A DNA stretch of 64,000 nt, from assembly GCA_030680855.1 (NCBI GenBank), contig JAUXUN010000074.1, forward strand, positions 1 to 64,000. Direction: 5' to 3'. A model generated the notes under the pieces. The model worked only from the letters and a program-made list of their open reading frames with translations. It was not told the origin of the DNA and searched no databases. The position numbers and the translations under genes were made by a program. The DNA comes from Aestuariivirga sp. (GTDB lineage Bacteria; Pseudomonadota; Alphaproteobacteria; Rhizobiales; Aestuariivirgaceae). This document shows, one piece after another, positions 36,989-45,653 of the stretch; the stretch's first letter is position 1, and every line of letters begins with the position of its first letter.

Positions 36989-38526
36989 CGGCACCGGACT
37001 ATCTGCTTGAGGCCATCGACATCGTCAAGGTGTTCGGCACATTGCGGGCCAATGACGGGGTCACACTGCAGGTGGCGCCCGGCCAGATCCACGCGCTTCT
37101 GGGGGAAAACGGGGCCGGCAAATCCACCCTTGTCAAAATGCTTTACGGCTCGCTGCAACCCACCTCCGGAACAATCAAGTGGATGGGCCAGGAAGTTGTC
37201 ATTCCCAATCCCAATGCGGCGCGCAAGCTTGGCATCGGCATGGTGTTCCAGCACTTCTCACTGTTTGAATCCCTGACCGTCGTCGAGAACATTTCCCTGG
37301 CCATGCCCGGAAAATTCGATCTCGATGCGCTTTCCAAGAAGGTGGAGTTCTATTCCGGGGAATATGGCCTGCCGCTGAACCCGAAAGCCACGGTGGCGGA
37401 CCTGTCGGTGGGCGAACGCCAGCGCATTGAAATCCTGCGCTGCCTGATGCAGGAACCCAAGCTGCTGATCCTTGACGAGCCGACGGCTGTTTTAACGCCG
37501 CAGGAAGCGGACCTGCTCTTTCTCACGTTGAGACTACTGGCAAGCGAGGGCTGTTCGGTGCTTTACATCTCGCACCGGCTGGAAGAGGTGAAGCGCCTCT
37601 GCCACTGGGCCACGATCCTGCGCCACGGCAAGGTTGTTGCCTCCTGCGATCCGCGCGAGGAGACGGCGGCCAGCCTCGCCAGGCTCATGGTGGGCGGCGA
37701 TATCCACACGGTGCGCGCAGCCAAGGCGCCGAGGGATGGCGCGGTGCGTTTCTCACTGAAGAATGCCAGTCTCGAGGCTGACGGGCCCTTCGCGGTTGAA
37801 CTGAAAAATATCAATCTTGAGGTGCGTGGCGGCGAAGTCATTGCCATTGCCGGGGTTGCGGGCAATGGCCAATCAGAACTCTTTGATGCGATTTCCGGGG
37901 AACGGCCCCTATCCAATGGCAGTGCAGTTTCAATCGATGGCGCCTCGTGTGGCGCCATTGGGGTGACCGCACGCCGCAGGATGGGGGCCGCTTTTGTGCC
38001 CGAGGAGCGTCTTGGCCATGGCGCGGTTCCGGTCTTTCCATTGTCCGAAAATGTTGTACTGACGCGGCATTCGGATGACGCGTCACTGGCGGAAAACGGA
38101 CTTCTGAATCGCGGCAAGGCCAATTCCATCGCGGACCGGGTGATCAAAACCTATGATGTGCGCATGGGAAAGCCCGATCCTGAAGCCCGTTCGCTGTCGG
38201 GCGGAAACCTGCAAAAATTTGTGGTGGGGCGCGAACTGGACCGCCAGCCGAAGGTGCTGGTTGTCAATCAGCCGACCTGGGGCGTTGACGCAGGTGCTGC
38301 GGCAACGATCCGCCAGGCGCTGATCGATCTTGCGCGCTCGGGCTCGGCGGTTGTGGTGATCAGCCAGGACCTGGACGAAATTTTCGAACTGGCGGACCGC
38401 ATTGCGGTGATTTCCCGCGGGCAGCTTTCCGAAGCGCATCCCGCGCATGAAATGACGGCGGAAAAAATCGGCCTGATGATGGCCGGTTCGCACGAGAAGG
38501 AGTCGCCCCATGCGGCTCATTCTTGA
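36985..38526 (+). CDS. Nucleoside/purine ABC transporter ATPase (two ABC domains, BMP type)
   Basis: 513 residues with two ATP-binding halves. The first has GENGAGKSTLVKM at about 38 and LSVGERQRIEILRCL with LLILDEPTAVLTP. The second has degenerate Walker A (GVAGNGQSELFDAI) and LSGGNLQKFVVGREL, as in NupA/YufO-type transporters. Known relatives import nucleosides; the place between xdhC and puuD suggests a purine nucleoside or base. It overlaps xdhC by 4 nt and the next permease by 17 nt. Confidence 0.9.
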   Translation: MTAPDYLLEAIDIVKVFGTLRANDGVTLQVAPGQIHALLGENGAGKSTLVKMLYGSLQPTSGTIKWMGQEVVIPNPNAARKLGIGMVFQHFSLFESLTVVENISLAMPGKFDLDALSKKVEFYSGEYGLPLNPKATVADLSVGERQRIEILRCLMQEPKLLILDEPTAVLTPQEADLLFLTLRLLASEGCSVLYISHRLEEVKRLCHWATILRHGKVVASCDPREETAASLARLMVGGDIHTVRAAKAPRDGAVRFSLKNASLEADGPFAVELKNINLEVRGGEVIAIAGVAGNGQSELFDAISGERPLSNGSAVSIDGASCGAIGVTARRRMGAAFVPEERLGHGAVPVFPLSENVVLTRHSDDASLAENGLLNRGKANSIADRVIKTYDVRMGKPDPEARSLSGGNLQKFVVGRELDRQPKVLVVNQPTWGVDAGAAATIRQALIDLARSGSAVVVISQDLDEIFELADRIAVISRGQLSEAHPAHEMTAEKIGLMMAGSHEKESPHAAHS

Positions 38527-39592
38527 GAAGCGGGCCGACCGCTCACCATTCTTTGCCATTGCCTCGCCGTTTCTGGCGCTTCTGCTGACGCTGATTGCGG
38601 GCGGGCTGATCTTCGCCTTGCGCGGGATCAATCCGCTGGAAGGGCTTTACGTCTATTTCATCGAACCCCTCACGCAGCTCTGGTCGGTCGAACAGCTTAT
38701 CGTCAAGGCCGCGCCGCTGGTCCTCATCGGCGTCGGGCTTGCGGTTTGCTACATGGCCAATGTCTGGAACATCGGGGCCGAGGGGCAACTGACCATGGGC
38801 GCCGTTTGCGGCAGCATTGCGCCAGTGATGTTTCCTGAATGGCAGGACCCGTCGGTCCTTGTTGTCATGCTCATCATGGGAATGATCGGCGGCGCACTTT
38901 ACGGGGCCATTCCGGGCCTGCTGAAAACGCGCTTCAACGCCAATGAAATCCTGACTTCCCTCATGCTGGTTTATGTGGCCGCACTGTTTCTTGACTGGCT
39001 GGTGCGGGGGCCGTGGCGCGATCCCCAAGGATATAATTTTCCGGTCACAAAAACTTTCGCGGGCTGGCAGCTGCTTCCGACCTTTGGCGGCACCATCCAT
39101 CTCGGCGCACTGTTCGCACTGCTTGCCTGCGCCGCCCTGGCCTTTGTGATGGGAAAGACGCTCATCGGGTTTGAGATCAAGGTCACGGGCAACGCGCCGC
39201 GCGCCGGGCGCTTTGCCGGCTTTTCACGGAACCGGATGGTGATGCTCTGTTTCCTGCTTTCCGGAGGGCTCGCGGGCCTTGCGGGCATTTGCGAAGTCGC
39301 CAGCGTTGTCGGCAAGTTGCAGCCGCAGATATCTCCCGGCTATGGTTTTGCGGCGATCATCGTGGCTTTCCTTGGCCGCCTCAATCCGCTCGGCGTGCTG
39401 TTTGCTGGGTTGCTGCTGGCGCTGAGCTACATCGGCGGCGAGGCGGCTCAGGTGACGCTGGGGATTTCCGACAAGATCGCCAAGGTGTTCCAGGGCATCC
39501 TGCTGTTCTTCATCCTGTCCTGCGACACGCTTATTCTCTACCGGATCAAATTTGAGATGGGCCGCGTGGGCGCGCTCAAGGCGGCGGAGTAG
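38510..39592 (+). CDS. Nucleoside ABC transporter permease 1 (YufP/NupB-like)
   Basis: 360 residues with about ten membrane segments, first near FLALLLTLIAGGLIFALRG. ANVWNIGAEGQLTMGAVCGS and TRFNANEILTSLMLVYVA are typical of the BMP-linked permeases (BPD_transp_2 family). With the next gene it forms the transmembrane pore for the importer powered by the preceding ATPase. The start overlaps the ATPase gene end by 17 nt and has AAGGAG upstream. Confidence 0.9.
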   Translation: MRLILEKRADRSPFFAIASPFLALLLTLIAGGLIFALRGINPLEGLYVYFIEPLTQLWSVEQLIVKAAPLVLIGVGLAVCYMANVWNIGAEGQLTMGAVCGSIAPVMFPEWQDPSVLVVMLIMGMIGGALYGAIPGLLKTRFNANEILTSLMLVYVAALFLDWLVRGPWRDPQGYNFPVTKTFAGWQLLPTFGGTIHLGALFALLACAALAFVMGKTLIGFEIKVTGNAPRAGRFAGFSRNRMVMLCFLLSGGLAGLAGICEVASVVGKLQPQISPGYGFAAIIVAFLGRLNPLGVLFAGLLLALSYIGGEAAQVTLGISDKIAKVFQGILLFFILSCDTLILYRIKFEMGRVGALKAAE

Positions 39593-39593
39593 G

Positions 39594-40472
39594 ATGGTGG
39601 ACCAAAGCCTTGCAGTCATGCTGACCATCATCACCGCCGCGACGCCGCTGCTGATTGCCGCCATGGGCGAACTGGTTGTCGAGCGTTCGGGTGTTCTCAA
39701 TCTGGGTGTTGAAGGCATGATGGTCATGGGAGCCGTGGCGGGGTTCGCGGTGGCATTCCTCACGGGATCAACCCTGCTGGGGGTGGGGGCCGCAATCTTC
39801 GCTGGGGTTGCGATGTCGGCGCTGTTTGGATTTCTCACGCTGACCCTGGTGGCCAACCAGGTGGCGGCCGGGCTTGCCCTCACCCTTCTGGGGCTTGGCC
39901 TTTCCGGCCTGATCGGCGAGGCTTTTGTCGGCCAGCCCGGCGTCAAGATGCCGACGCTTTTCGGCATTGACGCGCTTGTGCCGTTTTCCTTCATTCTCAC
40001 GGCGGGGGTGGCTTATGCGCTGTTCAAAACCAAGATCGGGCTTGTCATCCGCGCGGTCGGCAACAGCCATAATTCGGCGCATGCCCTGGGTTACCGGGTC
40101 ATCGCGCTGCGCTATCTCAGCGTGATGTTTGGCGGGGCCTGCGCGGGCCTTGCCGGGGGCTACCTGTCGCTTGCCTATACGCCGCAATGGATCGAGAACA
40201 TGACGGCGGGTCGCGGCTGGATTGCGCTTGCACTGGTGGTCTTTGCGTCCTGGCGGCCCCTGCGCGCGCTGATTGGCGCCTATCTTTTTGGCGCAGTGTC
40301 GATTATGGGCTTTGTTGTCCAGTCCATGGGGCTTGGCATCCCCCCGCAATTCCTTTCGGCGCTGCCTTATATCGTGACGATCATCGCGCTGGTGATCATT
40401 TCCGGAAACAAGCGGCTGACGCAGGCCAATACACCGGCTTGCCTTGCCCAATCTTTTGTGCCTGATAGATAA
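39594..40472 (+). CDS. Nucleoside ABC transporter permease 2 (YufQ/NupC-like)
   Basis: 292 residues with about eight membrane segments. GVLNLGVEGMMVMGAVAGF and GNSHNSAHALGYRV are family motifs. The ATG at 39594 lies 1 bp after the previous stop; a longer frame from 39552 is antifamily in sequence and overlaps the first permease. A gap of 83 bp then leads to the binding protein. Confidence 0.9.
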   Translation: MVDQSLAVMLTIITAATPLLIAAMGELVVERSGVLNLGVEGMMVMGAVAGFAVAFLTGSTLLGVGAAIFAGVAMSALFGFLTLTLVANQVAAGLALTLLGLGLSGLIGEAFVGQPGVKMPTLFGIDALVPFSFILTAGVAYALFKTKIGLVIRAVGNSHNSAHALGYRVIALRYLSVMFGGACAGLAGGYLSLAYTPQWIENMTAGRGWIALALVVFASWRPLRALIGAYLFGAVSIMGFVVQSMGLGIPPQFLSALPYIVTIIALVIISGNKRLTQANTPACLAQSFVPDR

Positions 40473-40555
40473 TCAGCAACCGGCCCTGCCAGCGCGGCGG
40501 ACGGGGTCCCATCTGACAAAGCCGCAGACTGAACAGAATAACAGGGAGACAGAAC

Positions 40556-41623
40556 ATGAAGAAATTATTGATGACAGCCGCGGTGGCGGCGATTGCGCTG
40601 GGGCTGGGATCGACAGCCTCGCTGGCTGAGGCTTACAAGGCCTGCTGGATCTATGTGGGCCCGGTGGGCGATGGCGGCTGGTCGTTCCAGCACGACGAGG
40701 GCCGCAAGGCCGTTGTTGCCGAACTGGGCGACAAGGTGGAAACCGTATTCGTTGAAAACGTTCCCGAACCCGATTCCGACCGCACCATCGAGCGGCTGGC
40801 GCGGGATGGCTGCAAGATGATTTTCACCACCTCATTCGGCTTCATGGAGCCCACCCTGAAGGTGGCGGCGAAATTTCCGGATGTGAAGTTTGAGCATGCG
40901 ACGGGCTACAAGACCGCGCCCAACGTCACAACCTATAACTCCAAGTTCCACGAGGGCCGCTACGTGATCGGCCAGATCGCCGCCAAGATGTCAAAGACCG
41001 GAACGGCGGGCTATATCGTGTCCTTCCCGATTCCTGAAGTTGTAGCCGGCATCAATGCCTTCATGCTGGGGGCGCAGACCGTCAATCCTGATTTCAAGGT
41101 GAAAATTGTCTGGGCCAACACCTGGTTTGACCCGGGCAAAGAAGCCGATGCCGCCAAGGTTCTGTTGAGCCAGGGTGCGGATATCCTCGTCCAGCACACG
41201 GACTCCACCGCGCCGCTGCAGATCGCCCAGGAGCAGGGCAAGCTCGGCTTTGGCCAGGCTTCGGACATGATGGCCTTTGCACCCAAGGCGCAGCTCACGG
41301 CAATTGTCGATAGCTGGGGCCCCTATTACATCAGGCGCGTCAAGGCCGGCATGGATGGGACATGGGCTTCTCAGCAATCCTGGGACGGCATGGCCGAAGG
41401 CAATGTGACGATGGCGCCTTATGCCAACATGCCCGATGACGTGGCCAAGATGGCCACCGAGACCCAGGCCGCGATTACGGCCGGCACGCTTCACCCGTTC
41501 ACTGGGCCTATCACCAAGCAGGATGGCACGGTTGCCGGCGAAGCCGGCAAGCCGCTTCCCGATGGTGATATTCTGGGAATGAATTGGTACGTGAAGGGCG
41601 TTGACGATAAGTTGCCGCAATAA
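40556..41623 (+). CDS. BMP-family substrate-binding protein of the nucleoside importer
   Basis: 355 residues. A Sec signal peptide ends near STASLAEAYK. The mature protein has WIYVGPVGDGGWSFQHDEG, then TTSFGFMEPTLKVAAKFP and FHEGRYVIGQIAAKMSKT, all typical of the BMP (PnrA/Med-like) family that binds nucleosides or, in some members, purine bases. GGGAG lies 8 nt before the ATG. Unlike lipoprotein members it has no lipobox Cys, as expected for a Gram-negative periplasmic protein. In this operon a purine or urate-type ligand is plausible. Confidence 0.9.
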   Translation: MKKLLMTAAVAAIALGLGSTASLAEAYKACWIYVGPVGDGGWSFQHDEGRKAVVAELGDKVETVFVENVPEPDSDRTIERLARDGCKMIFTTSFGFMEPTLKVAAKFPDVKFEHATGYKTAPNVTTYNSKFHEGRYVIGQIAAKMSKTGTAGYIVSFPIPEVVAGINAFMLGAQTVNPDFKVKIVWANTWFDPGKEADAAKVLLSQGADILVQHTDSTAPLQIAQEQGKLGFGQASDMMAFAPKAQLTAIVDSWGPYYIRRVKAGMDGTWASQQSWDGMAEGNVTMAPYANMPDDVAKMATETQAAITAGTLHPFTGPITKQDGTVAGEAGKPLPDGDILGMNWYVKGVDDKLPQ

Positions 41624-41634
41624 ATGATGTCAGG

Positions 41635-41662
41635 TGCCGGGTGTCCGTAATGGATCCCGGCA
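41635..41662 (+). terminator. Hairpin with T-rich tail after the binding-protein gene
   Basis: The 7-bp arms 41635-41641 and 41656-41662 are followed by TTTTC. Position 12 nt after the stop suggests partial termination that lets the binding protein exceed the downstream enzymes. An alternative longer pairing (41631-41640 with 41682-41691, one wobble) would exclude this hairpin and reach the edge of the puuD ribosome site. Confidence 0.5.
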
Positions 41663-41699
41663 TTTTCATGACATTTGATATCCGGCGCCTGGAGCCATA

Positions 41700-43778
41700 A
41701 TGGATCCGTTTGTAATCGAATGGCTGAATCTGCTCGCCCGCTGGGGGCACATGATTGCCGGCATCGCCTGGATTGGCACGTCGTTTTATTTCGTGGCGCT
41801 GGATTTTTCCCTGAAGAAACCGCCAGGCCTGCCGGAAGGCGTTTCGGGAGAGGCGTGGGAAGTTCATGGCGGCGGCTTTTATAACGTCCGCAAATATCTG
41901 AGCGCGCCCGCCAAGCTTCCCGAAGACCTGATCTGGTTCAAGTGGGAAGCCTATCTCACCTGGGTTACAGGCTTTCTGCTTCTCTGCTTGCAGTATTACG
42001 TTAACGCCGGGTCCTATCTTGTTGATCCGGCTGTGCTATCACTTTTGCCGTGGCAGGCGATTGTCATCTCGCTGGGCAGCCTTGCGGTGGGCTGGATCTT
42101 CTATGATTTTCTGTGCCGCCGATTTGCGGTGTCTCAACCCCAACTCTTGGCTGGCTTGGTTTTCGTGCTGATCATGGCGGCCTCCTATGGCTACACCCAG
42201 GTCTATTCCGGGCGCGGGGCCTTCATTCACATCGGCATATTCATCGGCACCTTGATGGCGGCCAATGTATTCGCGGTCATCATTCCCAACCAGCGGAAGA
42301 TTACCGCGGCGCTGATCAGGGGCGAAACGCCTGATCCCGCCTTTGGCGCAACCGGCAAGCAGCGCTCATTGCATAACACTTACCTGACTTTGCCGGTGCT
42401 GGTGATGATGGTTTCAAACCATTACGCGATGCTCATCGATCATCCGCAGGCGTGGCTTCTTGCAGGCCTCATCATTGTAGGTGGCGTGGCGCTGCGGCAC
42501 TTCCTGGTGCGCCATGAAGTGGGCGATCCGCTGAACAAGATCGCCTGGACCCTGCCGGTCATTTTTCTGGCGCTGGGCCTTGCCTTCTGGCTGACGGGCG
42601 CCGGCCCGCTTGATGAAGACTGGTGGAACCTGCTGTTGCGTTGGGGACATATGATTGCCGGCATCGCCTGGATCGGTACGAGCTTCTACTTTGTGGCGCT
42701 CGATTTTTCCCTGCGCAAGCGCGAGGGCCTGCCTGAGGGCGTTTCTGGTGAAGCCTGGGAAGTTCATGGCGGCGGCTTTTACAATGTGCAGAAGTACCTG
42801 GTTGCTCCCACCAAGTTGCCCGGCGATCTCATCTGGTTCAAATGGGAAGCCTATCTCACCTGGGTCACGGGTTTTCTCCTGCTCATCGTGCAGTACTATC
42901 TCAATGCGAGCACCTATCTGATCTCGCAGGACGTGCTGGTGCTCGCGCCGTGGCAGGCCATCGGCATATCCGTTGCAACTCTCATCGCGGGCTGGATCAT
43001 TTACGATCTTCTGTGCCGCTCACCCCTTGTGCGGAGGCCGGAACTTCTCGCCCTCTGCGTGGCCTTGCTCATTCTCGTTGCAGCCTATGGTTTTACCCAG
43101 GTGTTTTCCGGCCGTGGGGCGCTGATCCATGTCGGTTCTTTCATTGGCACGATCATGGCGGCCAATGTTTTCATGGTGATCATTCCAAACCAAAAAAAAA
43201 CCACGCAAGCGCTGCTTCGCGGCGAAACCCCTGATCCGAGCTTTGGTGTTACCGGCAAACAGCGTTCGCTGCACAATACCTATCTGACACTGCCGGTTCT
43301 CCTGATGATGATCAGCAATCATTATCCGATGATAACCGAGCATATGCATGCCTGGATCCTCGTTGGCCTGATTGTTGTGGGCGGTGCGGCACTGCGCCAC
43401 TTTCTTGTTCGCATTGAAGTGGGGGATCCGGTAGCGCAAATCGCCTGGACAATTCCCGTCATCAGCGGCGCGCTGGCTGCGGCCCTGTGGTTCACGGAGC
43501 CGGAGGCAACTCCAGCTTATTCCGGTACCGTTACGGATGATGAGGCGCTGACAATTGTCAAGACGCGCTGCAGTTCCTGCCATGCGCAAACGCCAAGCGA
43601 TGCCACGACCAAGACGGCACCCAAGGGAATTGCGCTGGAAACACTGGACGAGTTGAAGCGCTATGCGCAGCAGATTGAAACGCAGGCGGTGAAAAACAAG
43701 GCCATGCCGCTGGGCAACAAGACGGGCATGGTGGCGGAAGAACGGGCAAAACTGGGGGCATGGATAAATACGCAATGA
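41700..43778 (+). CDS. puuD: Membrane urate hydroxylase PuuD with internally duplicated membrane domain and one cytochrome c domain
   Basis: 692 residues, against about 400 for ordinary PuuD, the cytochrome-linked membrane enzyme that turns urate into 5-hydroxyisourate. Residues 1-300 and 301-600 are two copies of the eight-helix urate-oxidase membrane domain. RWGHMIAGIAWIGTSFYF occurs at about 14 and about 314, and WEVHGGGFYNV, LIWFKWEAYLTWVTGF, TGKQRSLHNTYLTLPVL are in both. The offset is exactly 900 bp throughout with no net indel. Only the second copy is followed by a haem domain, TRCSSCHAQTPSD, haem Cys 624 and 627, His 628. In one sampled 60-base stretch (41821 on versus 42721 on) 49 of 60 bases agree. 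GGAG lies 5 nt before the ATG. It follows the nucleoside importer and couples to uraD by ATGA. Confidence 0.93.
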   Translation: MDPFVIEWLNLLARWGHMIAGIAWIGTSFYFVALDFSLKKPPGLPEGVSGEAWEVHGGGFYNVRKYLSAPAKLPEDLIWFKWEAYLTWVTGFLLLCLQYYVNAGSYLVDPAVLSLLPWQAIVISLGSLAVGWIFYDFLCRRFAVSQPQLLAGLVFVLIMAASYGYTQVYSGRGAFIHIGIFIGTLMAANVFAVIIPNQRKITAALIRGETPDPAFGATGKQRSLHNTYLTLPVLVMMVSNHYAMLIDHPQAWLLAGLIIVGGVALRHFLVRHEVGDPLNKIAWTLPVIFLALGLAFWLTGAGPLDEDWWNLLLRWGHMIAGIAWIGTSFYFVALDFSLRKREGLPEGVSGEAWEVHGGGFYNVQKYLVAPTKLPGDLIWFKWEAYLTWVTGFLLLIVQYYLNASTYLISQDVLVLAPWQAIGISVATLIAGWIIYDLLCRSPLVRRPELLALCVALLILVAAYGFTQVFSGRGALIHVGSFIGTIMAANVFMVIIPNQKKTTQALLRGETPDPSFGVTGKQRSLHNTYLTLPVLLMMISNHYPMITEHMHAWILVGLIVVGGAALRHFLVRIEVGDPVAQIAWTIPVISGALAAALWFTEPEATPAYSGTVTDDEALTIVKTRCSSCHAQTPSDATTKTAPKGIALETLDELKRYAQQIETQAVKNKAMPLGNKTGMVAEERAKLGAWINTQ

Positions 43779-44272
43779 AAACGATTGAGCAGGTTAATGA
43801 CTTAAGTTCAGCGGAATTCGAGAAAGCTTTTGGCGATGTGGCCGAGCATACGCCCTGGGTGGCGCGCAATGCGGCGGGCGAAAGGCCCTTCGTCTCGCGG
43901 GAATCCATGATCAGGGCTTTTCATGAGGCGGTTCATTCCGCATCGGAAACGGCGCAACTGGCCTTGATCCGGGCGCATCCGGACCTGGCGAGCAAGGCAA
44001 GGCTCACAGGTGACTCAGCCCATGAGCAGGCGCAGGCGGGGCTGGGCGCGTTGACCGCCGAGGAGTTTGCGCGCTTCACCCATCTCAACGAATTCTATAA
44101 ATCCAAGTTTGATTTTCCCTTCATCTTCGCAGTAAAGGGGGCCACGAAACAGCAAATCCTGGCGAGCTTTGCCGAACGGGTGAATCACTCCAAGGACGAA
44201 GAGTTCGCCATGGCGCTGGGCCAGGTGTGCCGCATCTTCCGTTTCCGCATTGAGGACCGTGTTGCGCCATGA
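43775..44272 (+). CDS. uraD: OHCU decarboxylase
   Basis: 165 residues. It decarboxylates 2-oxo-4-hydroxy-4-carboxy-5-ureidoimidazoline to S-allantoin, completing the conversion begun by PuuD and UraH. LIRAHPDLASKA contains the catalytic His (about residue 70), and FKSKFDFPFI-like text appears as EFYKSKFDFPFIFAVKG. The ATG at 43775 gives an ATGA overlap with puuD; an in-frame ATG at 43760 is a less likely start. The gene couples to guaD by another ATGA. Confidence 0.95.
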   Translation: MKTIEQVNDLSSAEFEKAFGDVAEHTPWVARNAAGERPFVSRESMIRAFHEAVHSASETAQLALIRAHPDLASKARLTGDSAHEQAQAGLGALTAEEFARFTHLNEFYKSKFDFPFIFAVKGATKQQILASFAERVNHSKDEEFAMALGQVCRIFRFRIEDRVAP

Positions 44273-45561
44273 CGAAACTTATCCGCGGGCAAACCCTGAG
44301 TTTCGGCAAGACGCATCATGAGGTCACCCATGAAAGCAAGGGCGGGGTGGTCATTGGCGATGACGGAACGATTTTGTGGAGCGGGCCTCTCACGCTGTTG
44401 CCGCGGAATTTTCAGGGCCTTGCAACGGATGACTTTGGCGGCAATATTGTCATGGCCGGTTTCATTGATGCCCATATTCATTTTCCACAGCTTCGCATGC
44501 TCGCCGCACCGGGAAAGGATTTACTGGACTGGCTGACCCGCTTCACCTTTCCTGAGGAGGCGCGCTATTCCGACTCCGACTATGCCAAGGCAAACGCCAA
44601 GACTTTTCTGCAGAACCTGTTTGTAAATGGCACGACGGCGGCCATGGCCTTCTGCTCGGTGCACAAGACCTGTGCTGATGCGCTGTTCGGCGAAGCGCAG
44701 TCGCGCGGGATGGCGCTGGTGACCGGCAAAACGATGATGGACCGCAATGCGTTGCCTGCAGTGCATGATGACGCCACAACGGGCGGAAAGGACTCTGAAT
44801 CGCTTTATCAGACGTGGCATGGCAAGGGCCGTCTGCGCTATGCCATTTCGCCGCGCTTTGCGATTACCTCGACGGAGGCGCAATTGAAGGTTTCGGGTGA
44901 GTTGCTAAAATCCTATCCGGATGCGCTGATGCAGACTCATCTTTCAGAAAGCCCGGGTGAGATTGCCTGGATCAAGTCGTTGTTTCCCAATGACCGCGAT
45001 TATACGGCGGTTTATGAGCGTTTCGGATTAGTGAATGACCACGGCGTATTTGCCCATGGGGTTCATTTGTCGGAGAGCGAATGCCAGCGGTTGCATGAGG
45101 CGGGCGCAACCATCGCCCATTGTCCCACGTCAAATAATTTTTTGGGTTCCGGATTGATGTCAATGAAGCATCTGGGAAAGAAGGAACGGCCCATTCCCGT
45201 TGCGCTGGCGACCGATGTGGGCGGGGGCACGACTTATTCCATGCTGGCAACACTCGGCGAGGCCTACAAAGTGCAGATGCTCACGGGCTACAAGCCAACG
45301 GCGCTGGAACTCTTTTGGATGGCCACGCGTGGCAATGCGGAGCGCCTGCGGCTTGATCATGAAATCGGGGCGCTTGAGACGGGGAAGTTCGCGGATATCG
45401 TGGTGCTTGACCCGCGGGCAACGCCGGTTCTGGCGGCGCGGCAGGACCTGTCGCAATCGCTGGAAGACATGCTGTTCGCCCTGATGATATTGGGCGATGA
45501 CCGGGCCATTCGTGCTACCTATGTGGCGGGAGAAAAAGTTCATGACCGGCTATCCGCGTGA
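44269..45561 (+). CDS. guaD: Guanine deaminase
   Basis: 430 residues of the zinc amidohydrolase fold. It deaminates guanine to xanthine, the XDH substrate. AGFIDAHIHFPQLRML carries the HxH metal ligands at about 68-70. MQTHLSESPGEIAWIKSLFP holds the next His. HGVHLSESECQRL, AHCPTSNNFLGSG and VALATDVGGGTTYSML with the late Asp complete the site. It ends the operon that begins at uraH. The next gene, 92 bp on, is a regulator. Confidence 0.95.
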   Translation: MTKLIRGQTLSFGKTHHEVTHESKGGVVIGDDGTILWSGPLTLLPRNFQGLATDDFGGNIVMAGFIDAHIHFPQLRMLAAPGKDLLDWLTRFTFPEEARYSDSDYAKANAKTFLQNLFVNGTTAAMAFCSVHKTCADALFGEAQSRGMALVTGKTMMDRNALPAVHDDATTGGKDSESLYQTWHGKGRLRYAISPRFAITSTEAQLKVSGELLKSYPDALMQTHLSESPGEIAWIKSLFPNDRDYTAVYERFGLVNDHGVFAHGVHLSESECQRLHEAGATIAHCPTSNNFLGSGLMSMKHLGKKERPIPVALATDVGGGTTYSMLATLGEAYKVQMLTGYKPTALELFWMATRGNAERLRLDHEIGALETGKFADIVVLDPRATPVLAARQDLSQSLEDMLFALMILGDDRAIRATYVAGEKVHDRLSA

Positions 45562-45653
45562 CATGAGGGCCAGGCCAGCGCCATTTGATTGCATTGGACG
45601 GGCTTCAAGGTAATCTGCTTAGATACCGGGATATCCATTTCCAGGGTCAAAAT

